NCBI RefSeq assembly: GCF_047496725.1
Contig: NC_132970.1
Coordinates: 10,959,001 to 11,023,000, forward strand
Length of the DNA: 64,000 bases
Source of the DNA: Anoplolepis gracilipes
Taxonomy: Eukaryota > Arthropoda > Insecta > Hymenoptera > Formicidae
Reading direction: 5' to 3'
Shown: positions 1-13,330 of the stretch, piece by piece
How positions within the stretch are numbered: position 1 is the stretch's first letter
Layout: every line of letters starts with the position of its first letter
The notes under the pieces: generated by a model
What the model was told of the DNA's origin: nothing
Database searches by the model: none
What the model saw: only the letters and a program-made list of their open reading frames with translations
Program-made: the position numbers and the translations under genes

Positions 1-213
1 ACAAATGATGAATAATTGTAATTCTATATTCTTCTTTATTAATTAAAATCTTATTTTTACAATTATTTTTAGATTTGCCATATATTACATATTAATAAAG
101 TTGTTTTATACATACGAGTATATTTATCTTTGTTTGATAATATTTTATTACATTTTATTTAAATATGAATATTCTTAATAGATGTGAGTTGACAATGAAA
201 ACAAAATATAAAA

Positions 214-221
<8 letters not shown>

Positions 222-273
<52 letters not shown>
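222..273. repeat. (AC)n microsatellite, about 52 bp
   Basis: Uninterrupted AC dinucleotide run followed by CTAGG. Confidence 0.97.
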
Positions 274-276
<3 letters not shown>

Positions 277-700
277 GTTAATTTTATAGAAATAAAAAAA
301 TTAAATCGTACTTTCTCTCTCTGTGCAGTACTTTAAAAACTAAGTGAATTCTGCCAACTTGGATATTTTTCTCACATATATATTCTTACTGCGCTCTTTT
401 CCACGAAAAACTTCAAAACTCAAATAATTTTTCAAACAAAAAAAAATAACTTTTCTTTAATTTTCTGATTTCCAATTCTTCTTATAAGTCTAGAATAAAA
501 CTATTCTCAGACCAGAAGACAACTATTCGCAACATTTAATCTGTAGAGATTATTAATTTTTATAACTTCAAAGTCTACATACAATTAATATTTAATAATA
601 AAACAAACAAAAAACTCAAGTTATAACAATTATTAAGTGAAAAATAATAGCAAATACAAGCTTTAGCTCGCGGTAATTAAAGCGTAAATTTTTTGTTAGT

Positions 701-790
701 ATATATTGCAAAGTATTCGATTTCATTCGAAAATATATATTAAGTACATAATATATATTTTCGAATGAAATCCTATACTTTGCAATATAT
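701..790. repeat. Short foldback: two 42-bp inverted arms
   Basis: The arms at 701-742 and 749-790 are near-perfect reverse complements. Both carry ATATTGCAAAG at the outer end and TCGAAAATATATAT-type sequence inside, with a 6-base loop. The transcript of either strand would fold into a long hairpin. It may be a very short MITE, but no clear target-site duplication or terminal motif was found. Confidence 0.85.
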
Positions 791-1461
791 GTTATAATAA
801 TAAAAAATTATCACTTTTTTCACTTACTTAATAATCGTTTAATATTAAATTACATGTGACGAAAGAATAGATTTGTATATGTATATATATATAATTCTTA
901 GACATAGAATATATTTAAGAATTCCTCTCTCTTTTCAATTATATAGTCATATATTTTAATGTCATAACATTTTTAGAATATTTAAAAATAAATTAAAAGT
1001 AGGTAAAATAAAATCAGAACCATTACACTACATCATAACTTTTTCCGTTATATTTTAAATGAAAACATTATGTTAGATCAAAACTTATCGATTATATATA
1101 TTTTTTTGCAAAATGTTAATACAATAGAAAATAACAAAACGTGTATGACATGAGTGCATAAGTTCTTCAAGTTTTGATGCTGGTCGTAGAAATTTCACGT
1201 GGTGACAATGGAAACACAGGACAACTCGAAACAAATTGAGAAACAAAACTCGGCGTGCAGTTTCTTGGTTAAATTCTTGGACACAAGTAAACTGTCTAGA
1301 GTAGTTTCTGCAAAGGAGAGGTCATGGGACCTTTAAACTTTCGTTTAAGCCACTTTTGAAGAAATCTAATTATCTTTCCTTCATATATAGCTGCACAATA
1401 TTAAATTGCCTCTTTTTCAAGTTTAGATATGAATAATTAATTCATTCGAATAATATTAAAT

Positions 1462-1480
1462 AGAGAGAGAGAGAGAGAGG
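1462..1480. repeat. (AG)n microsatellite
   Basis: Short AG run that grades into imperfect purine sequence to about 1494. Confidence 0.95.
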
Positions 1481-3589
1481 AGGAGAGAAAGAGATTATAT
1501 ATATATACAATATATGCGTGAGTGAGTGAATATATCGTGACATTACTGATATAACTAATATAAGTCAGCACAAACACAAAATAGAGAATTAATATTAAAA
1601 TATTTTTATATTTCTATGTATTTTATAAGCAAAATCAAGATAAAGTTAAAAAGAGATTATTTGATTAATAAAATATCGAAAAACTGTTCACTTTTATGAA
1701 AATTTTCACAAGAAGCTTAATTTTCACAAGTAATTTAAATGCATAATCGAAAGCCGATTTCGGCTATTCTCGTAATATAACTTATTAATGTTTCCCATTT
1801 GGATTTGCAATTTACAATTGTGACGTTACAATGTTCTATAGTTTATTATATTGATTTCGCGGTTTTTCTTAACGATAAATCATTATTGTAATAATTTTCT
1901 ATAAATAATATCATCAAATATTAAAAATAGTACATTAACTGCGCATTACTTACTCTCGCGGTACATGTACAAATATATTAAAATATATACTGATGCAAAA
2001 TATCTACATATATATGATTGTCTACAAATAATAATACAACTATAGAGAAATAAAGAATAAATAAATTTATAAAATTATATTTCTTCTTCTTGTATTCTTT
2101 AACATACAATTATATATCATCTATTCTGTATATGAAATTTGATATATAAATAATCAAATTATACATTTCCCATATAGTTACGATTCGTATAGTTATGATT
2201 ATTCACAAAATTCAAATTATATAGCGATAATAATCAGTAATTAGTGCATTAAAACTAGGCAGTCCCTAATGTATTAATAATTATCATCAATGAATTATAT
2301 TAAGAAAATCCTATCTGCTATTATCTGGAATTTAATTGCTACATATTGTTTAATTCAATATATGCAACATATGGAATTCACTAACCGTAATCGATTAGAC
2401 TGGATATCGTGTGAACTATTTAGCCAATTCACTATTCGGCTTTCGAAATGTCGGTTTAGTTAATGGATAAATTTCCGAAACTAATTGACGTTACAATATC
2501 GCCTGCAATTCAAATGCCCTTTGTGTTAAATTGAAAAATCTGTAACTCTAAAACAATATATCTCGATATGTCAATGCTTACATGTACGCTATTTTTTATC
2601 ATGTGAGTCAGTTTGACAGGCTTTGTAGACATAATATCCAAAATATATGCTATGCGCAACGTCCTAGAGTTTTCATTTGTGTTTGTTATTATACAAATTA
2701 CATATAATTTATAATAAATTTTCAAACAAAGTTTGCGTGGTTTCACAAAATAAAAATTTGTGGCTAATTGTAAAAAGAATCTTATGTAAACGATACTTGA
2801 AATTAATTAACAATTGACATATGGATATGATTTTAAACACCAAATTTATCATATGTGTGGTTTCATGGTTATTTTATAGAAAATTCTAATATTTCTTAAG
2901 TTTTTTTTATATAATTTTTTTATATTTCTATTTTACTTATATTTCTTTTTTCATAACTTTCTATATATATATAATAAGCAAACATGACCTTTTACTATAT
3001 CTAATATAAGCTTATATTGTAGTTCTGCACGTATCGCGTGGCATGTGATAGACGTCTCGTTTAATTCACAATTACTTTTTATATACGTATACAAGTTTAT
3101 TTTACGTAGGTGTTGGCAGCTTTACTCATCTCACGCCTTATATGACAATTCCACTAAGTCACTTGCAAAATTTATTTCTCTTGGCGAAAACTATAGAAAA
3201 AGTATATACACATTACTTTTTCCACATGAAATCTTTCAAGATTCTCTACTTGTGATTAAAAAAGTTATGGTAGACAAAAAATAGACAAGAATTGATTGTA
3301 TCATATAACAAATGTAACATCCAAATATTATACGATGTAGAACAAAAAATAAAATTTCGTTATATTTAAAAAATAATTTCCTGAAAATGTTATATACATA
3401 TAACAAAAATATAATAATAAATTATAACTATGAATGAATTGATTATTTATAATCGTGATTAGATTGGATATGCATTAAAACACATTAGAATGCGATGATT
3501 GTCGTACATCGTCTAGGATTTTTATCATAAAGGATTGAATTGAGATATTTAACAATAAACTTTATTTTTGAAGTTTTTCATACTTTCTT

Positions 3590-4260
3590 CTGCTATTCTA
3601 CTGTTTTTTTTCTGACAATCAGTTTTCCAATTTTAATATTCTTTCTTTGAACGTCTCCTTCCTCTCATTCGCCTTTCTCGTCACGTTTACCTCATTCATA
3701 TGACATGCTTTTTCTTTTTTTTTTCTACACTAGAAGGGCGATTCTTTCTTTTGTCTCGCCGATATCGTCTGAATCGACCACCATTTTCTCAATACATCGC
3801 TCTTTCTTTTTGCATTTTTCTTTTTATCTGTTATCACGCGAAATGTCTTTGACTTGGTCCATTTTGTATTTTGAAATCTGTATCCTTTGAACGGATTTTC
3901 TCGCATCATTCTTTCTCTTTTCAAGTTGTATGCTTTTCTTTATCTTTTTTTTTTCCCTTTTGCATTGTTGGTTTTTAACTTTGTTCACGATATCTAAAAG
4001 TCACTATGTGCGATCTTCTTGTTTGAGCGCACAAGAGACTAAAATAATAAGAGACTGTACATTCTTTTCATATAGTTCTAACTTTACCTACAAGGTGCAT
4101 GAAAAATATCTGTTCACATAAAAGTAACTCAAATTTATTTATTTAATTCGTGCATATACGTTCTTGTTTCCATATTATCTCATCGTCCTTTTTTTCATCT
4201 TCTCTTCCGCTACTTTATTCCTTTATTATTTCGTTTATCTCTTAAAGACGTTCGCGCGAA
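3590..4260. other. Pyrimidine-rich block on the plus strand
   Basis: About 650 bp dominated by T and C, with many TTTCTTT and CTTTCTC tracts, so the minus strand is purine-rich. Minus-strand frames here are rich in Lys and Arg (for example 3730-3924), which follows from the composition. No conserved domain is recognisable. Confidence 0.55.
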
Positions 4261-6390
4261 TGAACTCCTTTCGACGACACGAAACGTATATACTTTTATC
4301 CGAGAGTGGATCTGTCAGGGGAATATAAAAGAGGATTTAAGCGAGATTTAACAGCAGATCGCTCAATTACTTTACTATTCTGAAGTATCTTTATTTTCCA
4401 GCAAAATTATAAAAGCGCGACTTCAGATAATTCTCGATATTATAATTATCTGATGATTAAATACTGATGAAAGTGCTACGCGTTTCAGAATAACATTATT
4501 ATTGGTGATTTAATATAATACAGATGCGTTATTGTTGAATGAAATTCATTCTTAATTTTTGAAATATAAACGCTTTTGGTTAAAGTACTAAAAGATTTAA
4601 GAAATATCTGATGATGAGCACCGCGATTTAACGTAAAGAAACGCGTTAATGGGTAAAGGGTTAGTAAAATTAAAAATTTTTGGGATATTTGGAACTACAT
4701 GAAAGTGACTACGGAATGTTATTGGGAATGCGTAATGATTCATATAGAAGAGCGAGGAACATATATTAAATCAATAAGGGACTACATACGGAATAACGGA
4801 TGAGATAGACGTTGCATGTTTTAACGACTAAACTGAAATTATCTTTGGTATATTTCAGAAACCTAAATTCAGTTTTAACTTTAGTTTCATATTAATCCAA
4901 AATTGGAGAAGCACGTGATAAGAAGACCAATTTGTTACAAAATTGACATGAATGATTCTTGATAAGATAGAGATTTGCGCTGCAAATGACAGGAAGGTTT
5001 AATGAAGAAGTAAAAATAAAATTTGTACTTGCAGACTAGAAAAATCTTATCTTATTGTTATATTATTATATTATAATATTTATTTAGTAATTATATTATT
5101 TATATTTGTATAAGAAATATTTACATCTAGTAAATATATGAAATTGATTTTATAATCATATAATACATCGTTAGCAAGTACATTTTGAGTACTAATAATC
5201 GTATGCATATATATTTTTAATATAAAAACAAACGACGAGAAAGACACATCGCATCGTGCAAAAACACAATTTAATAACAGACTTAATAAAATAATTTTGT
5301 GCAAACTGATTGAAGGAAAATAAAATTTATTTTCTACAAACTAAATTTATTGCAACACACGCGGTTAGCGTTATTTCGTAATATAAATTATTTAGTAGTT
5401 TGCATTACAACACGATTACATTTCAGATATGCGAGAAAATTATTTCATAATATTACAATAATTTTTACATTTTGATTTTAATTAACGGAGACATATATAA
5501 TCATGATTACAATAGTATTGTACTGTATTCATACAATATATATCCATATATTCCACGGACATTTTCTACGCTTGGTGATAAAGAATATGTTCAAGTATTC
5601 ATGAACTAAGCGCAGGTATGTGAAAAGTTTCGTTTAAATCATTTGTTACTTACACATTCGGTATTTATATACCGATGCTTGGAAAAATACGGAAGAATAT
5701 GGCAAAGACGCGATTATAGTCTCTGTGGGATTAGATAAAATGTTTTGTCGGAACGATATTTCTCTTTAGTGTTCTTCTAGCGAATGTAGATACCCGCCTT
5801 TTCTCCTTTATATTCGTATATATTATATGTATATATACATATACATAACTTTGTGTGCGATCTATGAATATAGTACATAAATTGAGACCGCTCTGTTCTT
5901 TTTCTCTCTTTCTATGTATTTATATATCGACCAATCGGTGAATCGTCTCGAATGCAATTCTCTCTACCAAAGTTGTCCACTGTCTCTGTTGAAAAATGTA
6001 GTGCGCCCGTGGCGCGATTTTCGCTTAATCGGATCCTTGTACACTGTAATTTTGCCAAGTGATAGTCACGTTGTGAAATACACCGAAAGTCAATCGTGGA
6101 AACGAGAAAAATGGTCCATCGTAAAGCCCGTTGCGGCTGCGTTTTACCTTCTCTCACGGAACGAATTCAATCGTATATAAAAAATTCGTATATAAAAAAA
6201 GAATTAACTATGGCGAAATAAATATGAATTTTTTTCTCTCTCTTTTCCTGAGAGGATCATTGCGTATACATGGCCCCAGTTATCGGCCAATGCGTTTTTT
6301 CATGCTTTTCTATTGATTGACATCAACAGTTGTTCAATTATTAATATACCGTGCCTGAAGTGCTAAGCGAACGCTTTGTGTGCAAACACA
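4261..6390. other. AT-rich non-coding stretch with one less AT-rich island
   Basis: No supportable gene. About 5880-6180 is somewhat richer in CpG and holds overlapping open frames of 81-88 codons on opposite strands. Neither shows a recognisable domain, and overlap on opposite strands argues that both are chance. The rest is AT-rich with short TA tracts. Confidence 0.55.
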
Positions 6391-6602
6391 CTAACAAGGG
6401 AAGGCCAGATTATCGATTTTGAGACAAAGGACCCTCGCACGATTCTTATGGAAAAGTGATTCCGGTCGAATTAGCTAAAATTTTATGATGTAGTTCATGA
6501 CGTCCTGATCAAAAGTTCCAATAAGTCCCAGGTTGACAAATGGACAATTTGCGAGATACGGAAGGTCAAAAATCAATAATAGCGCCTTATTCGAGAATAT
6601 TA

Positions 6603-6934
6603 CACGGTAAAAAACATTTTGTATTTTTGTTGAAATTTTCTCGTGTAGAAACTTTTGTGTTAAATTGTTAATATACTCTTATGTTAATATAACATACTGT
6701 CATTATGTTATTTTAATTTTTTTGCATTGAGTTAATATTCACCATTTTTAAGAGTTAAAACAACACAATTAACAAGTAAATCTTACACTAATTCACATTT
6801 TTGTGTTAATTTTTTACATATTATTTGTGTTATTTGTTTACATATTTGCCTTCTGTTAAATTAACATTAAAATTAGAGTGGATAAATTGGGACACGAGAA
6901 ATGTGTTAAATTTAACACAAAATTTTTTACCGTG
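6603..6934. mobile_element. TA-flanked MITE, 332 bp (family A)
   Basis: A non-autonomous DNA element bounded by inverted termini CACGGTAAAAAA and TTTTTTACCGTG, each immediately flanked by TA (6601-6602 and 6935-6936). The TA duplication fits the Tc1/mariner superfamily, whose transposases cut at TA. The interior is AT-rich, full of TGTTAAT, TTAACAT and GTGTTAA motifs, and has no coding capacity. A related copy in the opposite orientation forms the right end of 15407-16134. The boundaries are seen directly; the superfamily is inferred from the target site. Confidence 0.8.
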
Positions 6935-7084
6935 TACCATTTGAACATATTCGTGTGTAAGAAGGGCTGTTGTGTGCTTTCCACCTACTTGACCCTCTAA
7001 AATTCAATGGTAGTACTCCGGATCCTTACATATTACCCTCCTGACTGCCTGACCTTTTCCCCAGAAATAAAATATAAAATCTTC

Positions 7085-7164
7085 TAAAAAGTTTTTTGCA
7101 TCGATCTCGACTAGAGGATCACCGCTAGACTTCAAATTTGCATCGACTGCAAGTGTCTCTCGCC
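7085..7164 (-). mobile_element. tRNA-like SINE fragment, minus-strand copy
   Basis: The reverse complement of this segment aligns with 7258-7325, sharing the 20-base core GATGCAAATTTGAAGTCT and a following GGTGA/GGTAA region. The position matching the B box of the other copy keeps only the TCGA core. It is interpreted as a diverged second copy of the same tRNA-derived sequence inserted in the opposite direction. Confidence 0.45.
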
Positions 7165-7257
7165 GATTCACATACACACATATACTTATACAATTTTTAT
7201 ACACATGCACACGTACGAATATGCGTACACGCACGCGTACAAGCGTACATACGCATA
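7165..7257. repeat. Alternating purine-pyrimidine spacer (CA/TA/CG mix)
   Basis: Between the two inverted tRNA-like fragments lies an imperfect mixture of ACAC, ATAC, GTAC and CGCG steps. Such alternation is typical of Z-DNA-prone sequence. Open frames across it (about 7004-7285 minus and 7138-7383 plus) read as His/Thr/Arg- or Val/Arg-rich low-complexity peptides and are not genes. Confidence 0.7.
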
Positions 7258-7325
7258 TGGCGAGAACCACCCGCAATCGATGCAAATTTGAAGTCTGGGG
7301 GTAACTTCCGGTTCGATCCCCAGTC
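7258..7325 (+). mobile_element. tRNA-like SINE fragment, plus-strand copy
   Basis: It contains GGTTCGATCC at 7310-7319, a match to the RNA polymerase III B-box consensus GGTTCGANNCC. A weak A-box-like TGGCGAGAAC lies 52 bases upstream at 7258. The spacing suits a tRNA-derived promoter, but no cloverleaf with paired acceptor stem was found, so a functional tRNA is unlikely. A decayed tRNA-derived SINE head is the simplest reading. Confidence 0.5.
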
Positions 7326-7385
7326 TATGTTGTTTTCGTCCTTGATGAATAACAAGTGTCAATGCAAAAAATATGTTTCATGAAA

Positions 7386-8478
7386 TGTGCATAGTGCGAA
7401 TGGCATTTATGTTTTGTATGCTTGTATGATAAATATTATCGCAAAAGTTGTGGAATTAAGCACAGATAATAAAATGTAAAATTATTTTTAACAATAACAT
7501 TTTTTAAAAATGTTTATTTATAATTGTTAATTTGGATTGTTATTACATTATTTTTTTAAATAATTTTTTTCTCTGCAAACTTCAATAAGTGCATCAAATA
7601 GCTTTTCAAGGGATTCATTGGATGATAACTACTCGTAACAAAATTTTTATCAAAACTTGTAAGATCGATATACACGTAGTTTATTTATACGCTCAACTGG
7701 TCACATATTGTGTCGAATTTGAGGTAAAAAAGGCGTCCTTTCGGTAAATAAAGACAGATCCTAAAAAATAGTTTGATGGAAATTTATCAGGATTGACGTC
7801 AGGATAATTGTGTTGCGCGATCAATTGGCGTAGGAAGACTATTGAATACTCGACCAATCTCCGAGACAACGTAATTAGCACTAACTATGTCACGCTCTAT
7901 AGTTTACGTTGTATCGTAAGTTCGCGGGAATTGCGCAAAGTTAATTAAATGCAATAACATTCGTAATTTCCTCGCTTTCGCGCTTCGCTAAGTAACTAAC
8001 GGATACGATGGGATTTCAATGTCAGGTAAATAAAACGCTCAGGAGATAATTTCAGCTTACCTACATGCAAATGAGCTTACTTAGTATCGTCCGTTTCGCT
8101 AATTAATGATACGATTTATATTACTGCAACATAAATAAAGTCGACTAAAATATTTGATTAGGAAAAAATACTTGTTCGAATTAAAATGTGTTTTTTAATT
8201 ACTGTAGAATTTTGTACATATTTATTTTTATATTTATCTATAATATTATATTCATTTGAATTTATTTTTATTTGCCAATGATACAAATGTTATACAATTA
8301 TTAGTTTCATACAAAATTATTATATTTATTTTTGTTTATATTTATCTTTTTGATACTTGTATAAATGCACTGTGTATTTTTATTAAGCAAATATATTTTC
8401 TCATATGATAAATTTTCAGGCGCATTAAGCGTACATTTAAGTTTTCAATTTAAAATTCAATTTCAGCGATATATACAC

Positions 8479-8480
<2 letters not shown>
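7386..8480. other. AT-rich non-coding stretch
   Basis: No supportable gene. About 7860-8110 is slightly richer in CpG. Frames are short and without recognisable features. Confidence 0.6.

Positions 8481-8520
<40 letters not shown>
8481..8520. repeat. (TA)n microsatellite, 40 bp
   Basis: Uninterrupted TA run. An open frame spanning it (8365-8628) is an Ile-Tyr repeat artefact. Confidence 0.97.
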
Positions 8521-8521
<1 letters not shown>

Positions 8522-8739
8522 GCAAGCTGTACGTATATTCTGGCTTTCATAAAACTAGATACTGCGTAATGACATTACATGATAAAAGAATCTCTTTATA
8601 TATATATACATATACAATATTATGTTAGACTTATTATGTTAGAGATTTATTATAGCAAAAATTTTTTTAAAACGTAATTAATATGGTATAGTGTACCCTG
8701 TTCTCGTATATCTTCTAATTAATTCGAAGTCTGGTACTA

Positions 8740-9960
8740 AATCAATTGAAATCCCGCGTACTGATGTTGTATATGTACATACGCCCTCAAACAGCGACGT
8801 TGAATCTCCCATGATGCGTTAGCGTTCCATGTAGTGCGAGCCGATATTGCACGTTGCATCTAAACGATGCACATCGTTAATGCACTCTGATGCATCAGGC
8901 ATATATCTCCGTGACGTGATTGATTTTTTTATCAAACCCGTTTAAACGACGCTTACACCCAATTCATCCCAGAATGATGAATTTGATGAGCGAACATCAG
9001 GTGCTTTTAGTTAAACGGGTTTTTCTCATCTTTCTCACAGACAAATGACAGAGTCGAAAGCAGGTTCTGTATTTTATGTAATATTTCAGCCATTAATTTT
9101 ATTAAGCTATTTATATTACATTCTGCGCAGCAAAATAAAAATATATGTTTTAATATAAAAAATATATATAAAATGTTAAAGTTAAAATAAAATTTCAGTT
9201 TAGAGAAAATCAAATTTATGTGAGATTAAAGAGATTTTTTTCTGAGATTTCTAAAAAAATCGAAAATTGGTAGAAAGTGCGCACACTTGTTTTTACGTTA
9301 TGTATCTATTAAAATACAATGATTCCATTCATCGAAAGCGATATGCTCGTTTCGATAAAAATAAACGTTACAATTTGGACATTTTAAAATATGAAACGGA
9401 CTTATTAATTGGCGAATATATAACACGCGATTTAGAAAGAACGTTAGAAGAGTTACGGATCTAGTAGTATGGTATAAATGTATTCGGTCGTGACCGTCTA
9501 ACACGATGACCGCTTCGCCGCAAATGGGTCACATCATCAGCACGACCGAGCGATGACCCGTGACCATCTAACAAACCGTAAAGATATCATCAAGCGACCG
9601 ATCAGCGGCGGCATAGGCTGCTTTTCATCGAATAACATATTAAATGCGTCCACTTTCACACCTATTTCACCGATTAACATACTTCATCCGCCTTGCGGAT
9701 AATCGTTGGTATCTAACTAAAGATAAAGTAATGCAGTTTTGCAGAAAAGTCGAGTTGGCTGGTCATATCGCCAAAAACTCACGATATATACTTTCGATAC
9801 CACTATATTATTCTTTATAAAATTGATTATAACACGCGTATCTGTGAAATTAAAATCTGTAACAACGTGTATTGTATCACATATATCAATGTATGCGCTC
9901 ATGATCACGTCCATGTCTATGTGTATAAGATTTACTAACAAGATCGCGTGACAAAGGATA
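8740..9960. other. Non-coding stretch with two CpG-richer islands
   Basis: Islands at about 8750-8945 and 9470-9720 are richer in CpG than the surroundings. The second contains two direct copies of a GTGACCRTCTAACA motif (near 9490 and 9560). No domain-bearing frame was found. A small foldback lies at 8934-9022. Confidence 0.5.
8934..9022. repeat. Small foldback with 11-bp inverted termini, 89 bp
   Basis: AAACCCGTTTA at 8934-8944 pairs exactly with TAAACGGGTTT at 9012-9022. There are no clear flanking duplications, so transposon status is open. Confidence 0.5.
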
Positions 9961-10875
<915 letters not shown>

Positions 10876-10880
10876 GCACA

Positions 10881-11116
10881 CGTAAAATATTCATTTTTCA
10901 ATTATCTTATCTCAATACTTTCATGCACAGAATAATGAGAGGAATCAATTGAGGTAAAGAAAACATAATTCTCTTTAAAAAAAAAAAATATTTGCACCGA
11001 GCAGTTCTATATTTTCTCTTTAAGATAATTATGTATTTTCTTTAATTGATTCCTCTTATTATTCTATGCATAAAAGTATTGAGACAAGACAAAAATCGAA
11101 GAATAAATGTTTTACG
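10881..11116. repeat. Foldback element, about 236 bp
   Basis: Two arms of roughly 95 bp pair around an A-rich centre near 10980-11020. Matching landmarks include CGTAAAATATTC against GAATAAATGTTTTACG at the ends, and GAGGAATCAATTGA against TTAATTGATTCCTC inside. It starts only 8 bp after the long AC repeat. It is probably a MITE, but no target-site duplication could be fixed because the left side abuts the microsatellite. Confidence 0.7.
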
Positions 11117-11170
11117 AGATATTTCACAGTTTATGTAAAATTACATCAAATTAAAGTATGAAATATCTCG
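11115..11170. repeat. Small hairpin next to the foldback
   Basis: CGAGATATTTCA at 11115-11126 pairs exactly with TGAAATATCTCG at 11159-11170. A smaller GTAAAATTAC palindrome lies in the loop. It shares its first bases with the end of the preceding foldback. Confidence 0.7.
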
Positions 11171-12639
11171 GCAAACACTATTCAATTTTTAGCTATTCTA
11201 CGATTATAACTTTTTTTTTCGCAGAATATTTCAAGGAATCGATATAAAAAAAAAATTAGCTTTATTAGATAATTTTATTTAAAAATACAAAGTCGACCTT
11301 CATGTGATCTTTAAACATATATCTAAATTCAATGGCCTCATCTTATGTTCCCCTTCGAGCCAAACAACTTTTGTCTGAGCATTGTTTTCTATAGTCAGAA
11401 ATAAAAAAGTGCTTGGAAAGGGTAAATTAAAATGGGATATTCTGTATATGTAAACAGGGTGTTTCAGGGTTAAATGTCCTAACATAAAATATAAATTTAA
11501 GACCTCAAAACAAGAAAAAATTTTCTTCTGGAGATGTGCCCAGAAATAAATATAAGGTATATACATAATATATGTATATACATAACATATAAACTTTTAT
11601 ACATAATGCTCGAATATCAGCTATTTCTTTGCTGTATGACCTGCGTTAGTTATGTTCCCCTTTTTTTGTTGAAAAATATCTAAAAAATTTATGTTAGCGT
11701 CATTATTCATACTTCTTACGCAATTGAAACAAATTTATCTTAAAAATATTTCATTTTTTTTTCTCTTAAAAGAATCAGGCATACGGATGTAAATAATCAT
11801 AATAATATATAGGTCTATGAATAAAATGTAGAAACTATTATTAACCTACACAACATTAATAGTCTGTGATAAAAGTGACGTTAAATCTTTGACAATGTTA
11901 TTATTGGTTTTTGAGAAAATTTATGTCAGAAATTTAATAAAAAAAGTAAAAAAAGTGAAGGAAAGAATAAGTAGCCAAAGAGATGGTTGGTGAAATCCGC
12001 AAATCGGTTGTCTATTTGATTTATACGCTCAATGTTACCGTTTCTTGCATGTGATTTTTTGTATTAACATCGAGTGAATCTCTCTGTAATTGATAACAAT
12101 TATAGATCTTCTTTCTTTTTTACGCATATTGCAAAATAATCTACATGTAATATATTATTACATGTAATAATATATCATTTCTTCGTCATGATCGCTCTTT
12201 GCCATTTGGCACATTAAACATTGTTTGTCCGAATCCAATAAACAATTCGGTAAAAAATTACAATACTTTTTATATTGGATTTGTACTTTCTATGTAATTA
12301 TCGCCTTGATATATTTTTTAATAACATTATCCGTTACATTATTATGTGATTAAAAGCCTGATTACGTAATAATATCGTCGTTATAAGCGCATATCGATCA
12401 CATCTATTATTCAAGATTTAATTAATATGGTATAACTATTACAGTAGTGATATAATATAATTAGTTATACTATAATTCAAGGAATAATACATCAATAAAT
12501 TTTGAATAATAATATATTAATATATATGCATTATAACTTTTGTTGTATAGGCTTTTTTCTAGTGTAAAATGACATAATATATTATTTGATGTTTCAACTT
12601 TGTTGCAGTTTGCTTTTTACGCTCTATTAATATTAAATA
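11171..12639. other. AT-rich non-coding stretch
   Basis: No supportable gene. An open frame of 88 codons on the minus strand (11300-11566) has no recognisable domain. ACAGGGTGTTTCAGGG near 11455 resembles motifs at ends of insect repeats, but no element could be bounded. A short palindrome with ACATGTAATA arms lies at about 12144-12172. Confidence 0.5.
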
Positions 12640-13330
12640 AGGGCTTCTCTCCGGCATATATTCTATAAAAACATCCTTATCGATTCTTTTTTATAGCTAC
12701 ACCGAGAAAATCCTACAAGAATTAATAACCATACATCGCGAACTTCCGGGTAATTTAAATCCGTTGTCTCGCGTTTCTTGTGATTTCCAACCATGTTATC
12801 CGGTTCACCGAAATATGAGCGCCACGATGCTACCGCTCGTCTTGCTCGTTATTTTTAAATGCCGATTAACGAGGGGCAGGAACACCTCGTCCTTTCCATC
12901 TTTCTTCGCCGCGGATTCCTTCGTCTCCGAGAAACAACCAAGAATGCTCCTGAGTGTCGGATTATTTTCCCCGCAAGAAGATTTGTACGCTAATTATATA
13001 GGCAATTAGCAGTTGCGACAAAAGTCTATAGGAAATATTTCGCAAGATATCCGTGATATTTAGAGACGAGTTCGAATAAAAGAAAACAAAATTTTTATCC
13101 AATCTTCCTAAGATATTGACTTATATCGTGACTTTATCCTTGCCGTTCATCGTAGAAATTTCACTAATATTAGCTCATTGACTATCAATGAACATGCCGA
13201 GCACCGTTTACCCTTATCCATAAAAATTGCATATAAAAAAGGTGAGTCTCTTGCAACTACAATGTGCCCACTTTCACTGTGACATGTAGGCGTTTGCCGT
13301 GTAGGATGTATTTTTTTTTTCACACACCGT
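12640..13330. other. CpG-richer island, no recognisable gene
   Basis: Composition changes to a more balanced, CpG-containing sequence. The frame at 12764-13009 (plus, 81 codons) has no identifiable motif. The island could be regulatory or an unrecognised exon. Confidence 0.45.

Larger units (their letters stand above)
1..3589. other. AT-rich non-coding stretch
   Basis: No supportable gene. The sequence is strongly AT-rich with short A and T runs. The longest open frames are below 80 codons, begin mostly at non-ATG codons and have no recognisable protein features, as expected by chance. The AC repeat at 222-273, the hairpin at 701-790 and the GA repeat at 1462-1480 are the only structured elements seen. 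Confidence 0.6.

Noticed and set aside
7258..7330. Functional tRNA gene
   Set aside because: Only the B box is convincing; no acceptor stem, anticodon loop or clear A box could be folded.
11455..11475. Repeat-end motif ACAGGGTGTTTCAGGG
   Set aside because: It resembles ends of insect repeats, but neither a second terminus nor a target-site duplication was found.
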